A program made the position numbers and the translations under genes. A stretch of DNA of 18,276 nt from Bacillota bacterium (lineage in GTDB: Bacteria > Bacillota > Clostridia > Acetivibrionales > DTU013), in contig JAEYON010000012.1 of the NCBI GenBank assembly GCA_023411645.1, positions 1 to 18,276 of the forward strand. Reading direction: 5' to 3'. Positions 6,680 to 12,684 of this stretch are shown here, piece by piece (the stretch's first letter is position 1; the number at the start of each line of letters is the position of its first letter). The notes beneath the pieces were generated by a model. That model did no database searches and was not told the origin of the DNA. It saw only the letters and a list, made by a program, of their open reading frames with translations.

Positions 6680-7933
6680 ATGACTAACACACCGGTGGGA
6701 AAATTCTATCGATGGGTACCGGTTATTGCAAGTATCGCTATTCAAATATGTCTTGGTACGGCATATATCTGGAGTGTATTCCAGTCCTATCTGATTATTA
6801 CTCCATCAACTCCAAACGCTTTGTTTGATTGGCCGGCGACCCATGGCACCTTGGCTTATGCACTTCTGCTCGGCGTACTGACAATAGGTAGTACAATCGG
6901 CGGAAGGATTCAGGACAGGATGAAGAATCCAAGACCAGTAATTATGGCAGGTGGAATTATTCTCGGAATCGGGTTTTTCCTTGCTCAATTTACAACCCAA
7001 GCAACACCGTGGCTATTGTGGCTTACATATGGCATATTGGGCGGATTTGGCATGGGAATGGTTTATACCACCACTATAGCTATTTGCCAGAAATGGTTTC
7101 CTGACAAAAGAGGTCTTGTAACTGGAATAATTGTTTCGGCGCTGGGCTTTGGCGGACTAGTGTTTACTCCTGTTGCAGAAGCCCTGATAATAAGGAATGG
7201 CGGCAACGATGTATTAAGTACATTTGCTATTTTGGGTATCATTTTCATCATTGTATCAACTATTGGAGCATTTTTCATAAAGAATCCTCCAGAGGGTTAT
7301 AAACCGGAAGGCTGGACGCCTCCAAAGCCAAAAGATGGCGTCATTTTGCAGAATTTTCAACCCATGGAGGTCTTAAAGACTCCTCAGTTTTATATGGTTA
7401 CTCTGGCCTTGATGTGTGCCACCGCTGCAGGCTCTATGATGATTCCTATGGCAAAAATACTTGGTTTGCAGCCAGACAGCGGGCTGACAAGGGAAGCAGC
7501 AGTCGCAGGGGTAATGATTATTGCAGGATGTAATTCCTTTGGCCGTCTTTTCTGGGGCTGGGTTTCAGATAAATTGGGCAGAAGAAAAACGTTGCTGCTG
7601 CTGCTTGTAATTACTGCCGTTTCAATAATACTGATGACATTTGTAAAAGCCTATTTAATGCTTTTCATCATAGCTGTAATTGGTTTTTCGTATGGAGGAT
7701 ATCTCGGTGTATTCCCGGCCTTATCAGCTGATTTCTGGGGAACAAAGAATGCCGCTCAAAACTATGGAATGGTACTTCTTGGCTTTGGGGTAGGAGCTGT
7801 AGCTTCTTCTTATATTATCGCGCATTTTAGCGCTACAAAGGAATTCTCCAAAGCGTTTTTGATAGCCGGAATTGTTGCGGCGGTTGGGTTTGTGATTATA
7901 TTGCTGCTAAAGGCACCAAAGCGTAAGGCATAA
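6680..7933 (+). CDS. OFA-family major facilitator (oxalate/formate or monocarboxylate antiporter-like)
   Basis: The start ATG 6680 (MTNTPVGKFYRW) is chosen because AAGGGGGATT sits at 6665-6674; the longer in-frame start at 6566 lacks such a site. The product is 417 residues with about 12 membrane segments. The first helix, IQICLGTAYIWSVFQSYL, is typical of the OxlT/YhjX-like OFA group. MFS signatures include GGRIQDRMKNPRP after helix 2 and WGWVSDKLGRRK between helices 8 and 9. Members exchange oxalate, formate, lactate or pyruvate; the substrate here cannot be told. It stands alone, with its own promoter upstream and a terminator downstream, and is the first backbone gene right of the tRNA scar. 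Confidence 0.9.
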   Translation: MTNTPVGKFYRWVPVIASIAIQICLGTAYIWSVFQSYLIITPSTPNALFDWPATHGTLAYALLLGVLTIGSTIGGRIQDRMKNPRPVIMAGGIILGIGFFLAQFTTQATPWLLWLTYGILGGFGMGMVYTTTIAICQKWFPDKRGLVTGIIVSALGFGGLVFTPVAEALIIRNGGNDVLSTFAILGIIFIIVSTIGAFFIKNPPEGYKPEGWTPPKPKDGVILQNFQPMEVLKTPQFYMVTLALMCATAAGSMMIPMAKILGLQPDSGLTREAAVAGVMIIAGCNSFGRLFWGWVSDKLGRRKTLLLLLVITAVSIILMTFVKAYLMLFIIAVIGFSYGGYLGVFPALSADFWGTKNAAQNYGMVLLGFGVGAVASSYIIAHFSATKEFSKAFLIAGIVAAVGFVIILLLKAPKRKA

Positions 7934-7975
7934 GAAATATATAGAAAAATGTAATGATACCGCTTTTGTAACTAC

Positions 7976-8019
7976 AGCCGGTAGTCGGATCAATTCCGTC
8001 TGCCGGTTCTTTGTTCTCT
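7976..8019 (+). terminator. Intrinsic terminator of the MFS gene
   Basis: AGCCGGTAGTCGG (7976-7988) pairs with CCGTCTGCCGGTT (7996-8008) across a 7-base loop, with two wobble pairs and one mismatch. The T-rich tail CTTTGTTCTCTT follows. It lies about 40 bases after the MFS stop codon. Confidence 0.75.
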
Positions 8020-8138
8020 TGAAATAAAAATTCTGTTGTATTTCATTATGATGAAGACTATAATTGCTTGAGAAAATGTATACGTTCATACAAAGGGTCT
8101 GATAAATGAATGGATCGCTCGAGTGAAGGGGGTTCTTT

Positions 8139-9785
8139 GTGCATTACTTTAATAGCTTACATACTATGTTGTTAAATGAGTTTAAGGGCTATAACACTAA
8201 GAAGTTTAGCAAAGATGTTCTCGCAGGTATCACAGTAGCAGCCGTTGCGCTGCCACTTGCATTAGCTTTTGGTGTCGGAAGTGGTGCGAGCGCCGCCGCG
8301 GGCCTAGTGACTGCCATTGTTGCGGGTATTATCATCGGCGCACTTTCGGGTGCTTCCTTCCAAATTTCCGGTCCTACCGGGGCTATGACCGTTATACTTT
8401 TATCGCTTGTTTCGCATTACGGACTGAAGAGCATGTTCCTTGCCTGCATTCTTTCAGGGATCCTGCTTATACTCGCCGGCTTATTTAAACTGGGGGATTT
8501 GGTATCGTTTATTCCACTGCCCGTCATTACCGGCTTTACTTCGGGCATCGCCATCATTATCGCGCTTGGGCAGATCAATAACCTTACAGGCTTCGTTTCA
8601 GAGGGTAACGAAACCATAGAGCGTTTCATCAGCTATTTCAAAAACGCACAGGTGCTCGATTTAGGCGCTCTTATCACAGGAGGCATGGTGATGCTGTTTA
8701 TGATCCTATACCCCAAAAAATGGAGTTCCGCTTTGCCCAGCTCTCTTGCGGCTATCGTGCTTGCCACAACAGCAACCTCGTTGATGAGGCTGCCCATACA
8801 GACCGTAGGTGATATCCCAAGAACATTGTTTTTAAGCGAGCGGTTTACGATATCGGATATTAGTTTTTCGCGCATCAGTGAGCTTTTGGTACCCGCTGTA
8901 AGCATTGCAGCTCTTGGTATGATAGAAAGCCTCCTGTGCGGCACATCCGCAGGGCGGATGAAGGGCGAAAAGTTTAATGCGAGTGTGGAGTTGATCGCGC
9001 AGGGCATTGGCAACCTCGCGCTGCCTTTCTTCGGCGGTGTTCCTGCAACGGCAGCCATTGCACGTACGAGCGTAGCTGTAAAGGCGGGAGGGCAAACGCG
9101 TCTTACGAGTATTATCCATTCTGCTGTGCTGCTCCTTTCAATGCTTGCCCTTGGAGGCGTGATGTCCAAAATACCGCTTAGCGCGCTTGCAGGTGTACTC
9201 ATTATAACCGCATGGAGAATGAACGAGTGGCATGTGATTCGCAATATTTTCACTAACCGCCACAAAAGCGCTATTGCGAAGTTTCTTGTGACCATGGCTT
9301 GTACGGTGGCATTTGATTTGACCATCGCCATTGTGATCGGTGTGATATTCTCTGTACTAACGTTTGTTGTGAAGATAAGCCAAATCCAGGTGACAGTGAG
9401 CGAACTCATCCCGGAAAAGCTCGAGGAGAACACCATTAAGAACCCGCAAAACACGGTGGTGCTTTACATAACAGGTCCTTTGTACTTTGGCTCAGCGAGG
9501 CGGCTTGAGGATTGTCTTTTAACGCTGCACGACAAAGAACGGATTATTTTCTCAATGAGAGGCGTTCCGCTTGCAGACTTAAGCGCCGTGCAGGCACTTT
9601 TTGCTCTGTGCAAGGAGTTAATGGACAAAGGCGTACATATTTATTTTACCTGCCTGCAGAGTACTGTGGAGGATATGTTAAAAAAATGTGGCCTTATGCA
9701 GCTTGTGGGAGAGAATAGCTTTTACTGGAGTACCGATCAAGCTATTAAAGAAATCGCTGAAGCGGATGCGATGTCAACGGTATAG
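8139..9785 (+). CDS. SulP family anion transporter with C-terminal STAS domain
   Basis: The product is 548 residues from a GTG start, with GAAGGGGGTT at 8125-8134. The N-terminal segment (DVLAGITVAAVALPLALAFG near residues 27-46) and SFQISGPTGAMTVILLSL are hallmarks of SulP/SLC26 carriers, with 10 to 14 membrane segments up to about residue 420. A cytosolic STAS domain follows from about 437 to 545 (NTVVLYITGPLYFGSARRLE, then ADLSAVQALFAL). These proteins move sulfate, bicarbonate or other anions, often with Na+ or H+. The exact substrate is not decidable. The length is normal for the family and the gene appears intact. It converges with a small minus-strand gene ending 16 bases later; no clear terminator lies between. 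Confidence 0.92.
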   Translation: MHYFNSLHTMLLNEFKGYNTKKFSKDVLAGITVAAVALPLALAFGVGSGASAAAGLVTAIVAGIIIGALSGASFQISGPTGAMTVILLSLVSHYGLKSMFLACILSGILLILAGLFKLGDLVSFIPLPVITGFTSGIAIIIALGQINNLTGFVSEGNETIERFISYFKNAQVLDLGALITGGMVMLFMILYPKKWSSALPSSLAAIVLATTATSLMRLPIQTVGDIPRTLFLSERFTISDISFSRISELLVPAVSIAALGMIESLLCGTSAGRMKGEKFNASVELIAQGIGNLALPFFGGVPATAAIARTSVAVKAGGQTRLTSIIHSAVLLLSMLALGGVMSKIPLSALAGVLIITAWRMNEWHVIRNIFTNRHKSAIAKFLVTMACTVAFDLTIAIVIGVIFSVLTFVVKISQIQVTVSELIPEKLEENTIKNPQNTVVLYITGPLYFGSARRLEDCLLTLHDKERIIFSMRGVPLADLSAVQALFALCKELMDKGVHIYFTCLQSTVEDMLKKCGLMQLVGENSFYWSTDQAIKEIAEADAMSTV

Positions 9786-9801
9786 TTTCGGCTTAATGCT
9801 G

Positions 9802-10002
9802 TTAAAACCCGCTGTAATACTTTTTTTCCACATCATCGTATGAGTAGTTGTAGCCTGCGTTCTTTATAATATCATGGGTTGTTTTTATAACCATATCATG
9901 GGTGATCTCATGCTGTTCTACAAGAAAGGTGAGATATTCATTTGACATATCAAACAGCTCATCCCAGTTTGTGATATTCTTAAAATCCTTTACTGTGCCC
10001 AT
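9802..10002 (-). CDS. Small hypothetical protein (66 residues)
   Basis: On the minus strand, ATG at 10002 is preceded by a near-consensus AAAGGAGG (10010-10017) with 7-base spacing, and a promoter lies further upstream at 10067-10095. These signals make it a real gene despite its size. The protein begins MGTVKDFKNITNWDELFDMS and ends with a Tyr-rich segment (YNYSYDDVEKKYYSGF). It is helical and charged, with no signal peptide or metal motif. I do not recognise the family. It is transcribed divergently from the HAD gene and convergently with the SulP gene. Confidence 0.75.
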   Translation of the reverse strand: MGTVKDFKNITNWDELFDMSNEYLTFLVEQHEITHDMVIKTTHDIIKNAGYNYSYDDVEKKYYSGF

Positions 10003-10045
10003 GCATTGGCCTCCTTTACTAGCGGAACACTTTTAATAATATGCG

Positions 10046-10074
10046 TTGCGCATTGTGCATTTATACATTATAAT
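10046..10074 (+). promoter_or_regulatory. Candidate promoter for the HAD gene
   Basis: TTGCGC (10046-10051), 17 bases, then a perfect TATAAT (10069-10074). The start of transcription would be near 10081, about 35 bases before the chosen start codon. The -10 element overlaps that of the opposite-strand promoter. Confidence 0.6.
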
Positions 10075-10095
10075 CCACTTATATTTCAGCAGCAA
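10067..10095 (-). promoter_or_regulatory. Candidate promoter for the small minus-strand gene
   Basis: Read on the minus strand: TTGCTG (10095-10090), a 17-base spacer and TATAAT (10072-10067). The -10 lies inside the palindrome ATTATAAT (10067-10074), which also provides the -10 of the plus-strand promoter, so the two promoters cannot be occupied at once. Confidence 0.6.
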
Positions 10096-10114
10096 GATGC
10101 AAAGGAATAAGATT

Positions 10115-10942
10115 ATGAGAAAACCCATAAAATACATTTTCTTTGATTGCATGGAGACGCTGGTTGATCTTCATAGGCTTCCGACAATGCGTGATTATGC
10201 TGCCTGGGCTTACGAAGGATCAGGGTTGGAAGGATACTGGGAGGATCTTGACGAATTTTTCAGGTACTATATACTTTCCAAACAGGAATTGGAATCAAAA
10301 CTTCCGGAACACGCTGACTACGAATTGCGGGGACGTTTCTCACATTTAGTACAGTTGAGCCTTCCGCAGCTTCCATATGGGCTTGTGGAGTCTACTGCTG
10401 ACATTTTATACAGAAATTATTGGCATAATTATAAATCGGGTTCATATGTGAGAGACGAAGTAAAAGAAGCGTTAATTAAACTGAAGGAGAGATTCAGACT
10501 GGGTGTCGTGTCAAATTTCATGGTAATTGGCGGCATTGAAGAAATGCTAGAAATCCACGGAATCAGAGGATATTTTGATTTTGTGGTGACTTCTGTTGCG
10601 GAAGGCTGGAAAAAACCACACCAGGCTATTTATCAAAAGGCGCTTGAGCTTGCTTGTATTGAGCCGGAGCAGGTGATATTTGTTGGAGACGATTATGTAA
10701 ATGATTATATGGCACCTTTAGAAATGGGAATGTGGTCTGTTTTACTGGATAGATTCAACAGGCATCCTGAACTTAACAGACATGCAGAACCGGGACATCC
10801 TGATCTAAGCATCCCACCTAAGCAGAAACATCCTGAGCTCGACACTCTACCTAAACCCGGACATCCCGGACTTATCAGACACCCTGAATGGGAATACAGA
10901 GTCAGTGATTTCACTCAACTGGTTGGACTGCTGAGCGGATAA
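10115..10942 (+). CDS. HAD superfamily hydrolase (haloacid dehalogenase-like)
   Basis: The start ATG 10115 (MRKPIKYIFFDCMETLVD) is preferred because AAGGAA lies at 10102-10107; an upstream in-frame start at 10046 would add unrelated residues and overlap the promoter. The product is 275 residues. HAD motifs: nucleophile D11 in FDCMETLVD, motif II VVSNF, motif III lysine in GWKKPHQAIYQKAL, and motif IV GDDYVNDYMAPLEMG. The second aspartate of the usual DxDxT is replaced by Met13, as seen in non-phosphatase members such as dehalogenases with a non-Asp residue there. A helical cap lies between motifs I and II. Near the C-terminus is an unusual array of 33-base repeats. The substrate is unknown. 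Confidence 0.85.
   Translation: MRKPIKYIFFDCMETLVDLHRLPTMRDYAAWAYEGSGLEGYWEDLDEFFRYYILSKQELESKLPEHADYELRGRFSHLVQLSLPQLPYGLVESTADILYRNYWHNYKSGSYVRDEVKEALIKLKERFRLGVVSNFMVIGGIEEMLEIHGIRGYFDFVVTSVAEGWKKPHQAIYQKALELACIEPEQVIFVGDDYVNDYMAPLEMGMWSVLLDRFNRHPELNRHAEPGHPDLSIPPKQKHPELDTLPKPGHPGLIRHPEWEYRVSDFTQLVGLLSG
10328..10342 (+). repeat. In-gene match to the GGGGAC repeat core
   Basis: CGGGGACGTTTCTCA matches 15 of 15 bases of the reverse complement of the first tandem intergenic copy (6418-6451). It lies within the HAD reading frame, encoding part of RGRFSHL. It may be a remnant of a repeat insertion, or chance. Confidence 0.5.
10763..10894 (+). repeat. 33-bp tandem repeat within the HAD gene (HPEL repeats)
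   Basis: CATCC(T/C) recurs at 10763, 10796, 10829 and 10862, exactly 33 bases apart, with a final shorter unit beginning CACCCTGAA at 10880. The encoded units are HPELNRHAEPG, HPDLSIPPKQK, HPELDTLPKPG and HPGLIR, then HPEW. Because 33 is a multiple of three, the reading frame is kept. Copies have diverged, mainly outside the HP(E/D/G)L motif. Confidence 0.85.
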
Positions 10943-10996
10943 CATAATTTTTAAAGGCCGGATGGCGGCACCCTGAATCATTACAGACAGAAAAAG

Positions 10997-11025
10997 TTGA
11001 ACTAAGGATAAAGATGGACTATATT
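10997..11025 (+). promoter_or_regulatory. Candidate promoter for the aminotransferase gene
   Basis: TTGAAC (10997-11002), 17 bases, then TATATT (11020-11025). It lies about 60 bases before the start codon at 11088. Confidence 0.5.
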
Positions 11026-11087
11026 TGTATTAGAGAATACCACGCAGCTTACTGCGAATCAATACGGATAAAAGGATGATATTACAA

Positions 11088-11957
11088 ATGAAGGATAATT
11101 CAGGCAAGTATATAGTGCTGGATGGCATGGTAAAGGATGCCTCAGATGTAGTCAGTGTCGATTCCATTTCAGGAAGAACGGCATATGAGGTTTTGCGTAT
11201 CATACGTGGAGTACCGCTCTTTTTTGAGGACCATTACGAAAGATTAAAGGGTACAATTAATGCAATAGTTATTTCATCAGCAATCGAACCCGACCGGTCG
11301 ACAGATAACGACTATATAATAAATGCAAATCAGATGAAGGAAAATATAATGAAGCTTCTTGCTGCAAATGAAGCTGATATGTGTAACGTAAAAATCGTGA
11401 TCAGTGAAATTGGCGGCCTGGTGAGGCAAATGATTTATATCAGCAAAAGTCATTATCCCACGCAGGAGGAAATAGATACTGGCGTTAAGACCGGATTACT
11501 CCGGATCGAGAGGCACAATCCTAATGCGAAGGTGCTCAATCAGGGGTATATGGACGCTGTAAGTGCAAAGATGAAGGAGGATATTTACTACGAGCTGCTT
11601 TTGGTTGACAGCAGCGGGCGGATTACAGAGGGAAGTAAATCAAATGCATTTTTTGTCAGGGACGGTTCTGTCTACACGGCGCCAGGGGAGTATGTTCTAA
11701 AGGGAATTACGCGCAAATACGTTTTTGAAGCATGTGAAAGAGCCGGTTATCAGGTGTTTGAACAGTTTGTGGATGCCAATGATCTGTCCGATGTGGAAGC
11801 GGCATTTTTGTCTGGGACCTCAATTAAGGTTCTGCCGATTTCCACTGTAGATCATATTGAATTGAATTCTTCAGTAAATCCTGTTATTGCAGCAATACGC
11901 CGAGAATATGATTCGCTGCTCGAGAAATATATTGAAATAAATGGGAAATTATGGTAA
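11088..11957 (+). CDS. Class IV aminotransferase (branched-chain/D-amino acid/ADC lyase-like)
   Basis: The start ATG 11088 (MKDNSGKYIVLDG) is chosen because AAAGGATGAT (11071-11080) is well spaced for it; an in-frame ATG at 11076 lies inside that site. The product is 289 residues of PLP fold-type IV. Visible features: RTAYEVLRIIRGVPLFFEDHY near the N-terminus, the likely PLP lysine K148 in NPNAKVLNQGY, E181 in ITEGSKSNAFFV, and LSGTSIKVLPIS near the C-terminus, the usual phosphate-binding region. The group includes IlvE, D-amino acid transaminase and 4-amino-4-deoxychorismate lyase (PabC); these cannot be separated here. No biosynthetic neighbour helps to choose. The gene appears complete and monocistronic. 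Confidence 0.88.
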   Translation: MKDNSGKYIVLDGMVKDASDVVSVDSISGRTAYEVLRIIRGVPLFFEDHYERLKGTINAIVISSAIEPDRSTDNDYIINANQMKENIMKLLAANEADMCNVKIVISEIGGLVRQMIYISKSHYPTQEEIDTGVKTGLLRIERHNPNAKVLNQGYMDAVSAKMKEDIYYELLLVDSSGRITEGSKSNAFFVRDGSVYTAPGEYVLKGITRKYVFEACERAGYQVFEQFVDANDLSDVEAAFLSGTSIKVLPISTVDHIELNSSVNPVIAAIRREYDSLLEKYIEINGKLW

Positions 11958-12058
11958 GGTTATCTTGCTGAAGCATTGGAATTAGTGCCGTGTGCATTGC
12001 AGTCAGTAGTGCCATATGTATAGCTGAGTAATGTGACCAACGCGCAGCAGGTGATATA

Positions 12059-12457
12059 TTGGAGCCGAGGGTTTATACCAGAAAACATATGAGGATTAAA
12101 CCGAATCTGCCATTATATGCAAAGGCAGCGATTGTTCGTATCGGCACGAGGGCTGTATGCTCCAGAACGACAAGAGTAAGGGTAACTGACATTAGTCCCG
12201 CCGGATTGAGGTTCTTATCCAGACTCAGATTTCCTGAAGATCCGAAGGTGATTCTTGAGTTGAGCTTGAGGCTTGAAGGACTCCAATATAACGAACAAGG
12301 CTTCGTTGTCCGACGGATCTCTGCTGAAGTCGGCGAATTTGAATATGGCTTTCGTTTCCTTGATCCTAATTTGCACTTAAGAGAGACATTGAAAAAAGCA
12401 TTTTGCAGAATTTCTGCTTCTCAGTACGGGAATATCATTAATCTGAGAATAGAATAA
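12059..12457 (+). CDS. PilZ-domain protein (putative c-di-GMP receptor)
   Basis: A 132-residue protein from a TTG start, supported by CAGGTGAT at 12047-12054. It is essentially a single PilZ domain: the RxxxR motif RKHMR (residues 8-12) and the (D/N)xSxxG motif DISPAG (44-49) are both present, followed by GLRF, beta-strand pairs (ILELSLRLEG) and the late YGFRF. These two motifs are the c-di-GMP contacts in the family, so binding is likely. There is no second domain, so it would act as an adaptor on another protein, for example in motility or envelope control. No target gene is adjacent. Confidence 0.85.
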   Translation: MEPRVYTRKHMRIKPNLPLYAKAAIVRIGTRAVCSRTTRVRVTDISPAGLRFLSRLRFPEDPKVILELSLRLEGLQYNEQGFVVRRISAEVGEFEYGFRFLDPNLHLRETLKKAFCRISASQYGNIINLRIE

Positions 12458-12550
12458 GAAGGTTGTACGCTTAAATCTAAGCTGCATTCTGCTATAGTTT
12501 CCTTCTTTCGCACGTTATACACATAGCAAATACATTGAGCAGCACCTTTA

Positions 12551-12577
12551 TTAGCACTCAAATCAAGAGAGTGCTAA
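12551..12577 (+). promoter_or_regulatory. CIRCE element (HrcA operator) upstream of htpG
   Basis: TTAGCACTC-N9-GAGTGCTAA is a perfect match to the CIRCE consensus, with arms 12551-12559 and 12569-12577. HrcA repressor binds this site and releases it on heat or protein-folding stress. It lies 7 bases upstream of the -35 element of the candidate htpG promoter, about 108 bases before the start codon. Confidence 0.95.
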
Positions 12578-12584
12578 TTTGGTC

Positions 12585-12614
12585 TTGACAATGAAAGAAC
12601 AGTAGTTGTAATAT
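12585..12614 (+). promoter_or_regulatory. Candidate htpG promoter
   Basis: A perfect TTGACA (12585-12590) with an 18-base spacer to TAATAT (12609-12614). A second possible -10, TATAAT at 12631-12636, has only a poorly spaced TTGTAA upstream. The first pair is preferred because of the consensus -35 and nearness to the CIRCE operator. Confidence 0.55.
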
Positions 12615-12684
12615 TAATAATGACACAAACTATAATAAAATCTGAAAGCTCATAAAAAGCACACATTAATATGGAGGGTTAGCT

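Noticed and set aside
8633..9454. Long open frame (273 codons) on the minus strand opposite the SulP gene
   Set aside because: It lies wholly antisense to a clear transporter gene, has no ribosome binding site, and its translation shows no domain; it is a shadow of the sense codon pattern.
11984..12019. Direct repeat TAGTGCC(G/A)T(G/A)TG before the PilZ gene
   Set aside because: Only about 12 of 15 positions agree and there is no further copy; too weak to call a feature.
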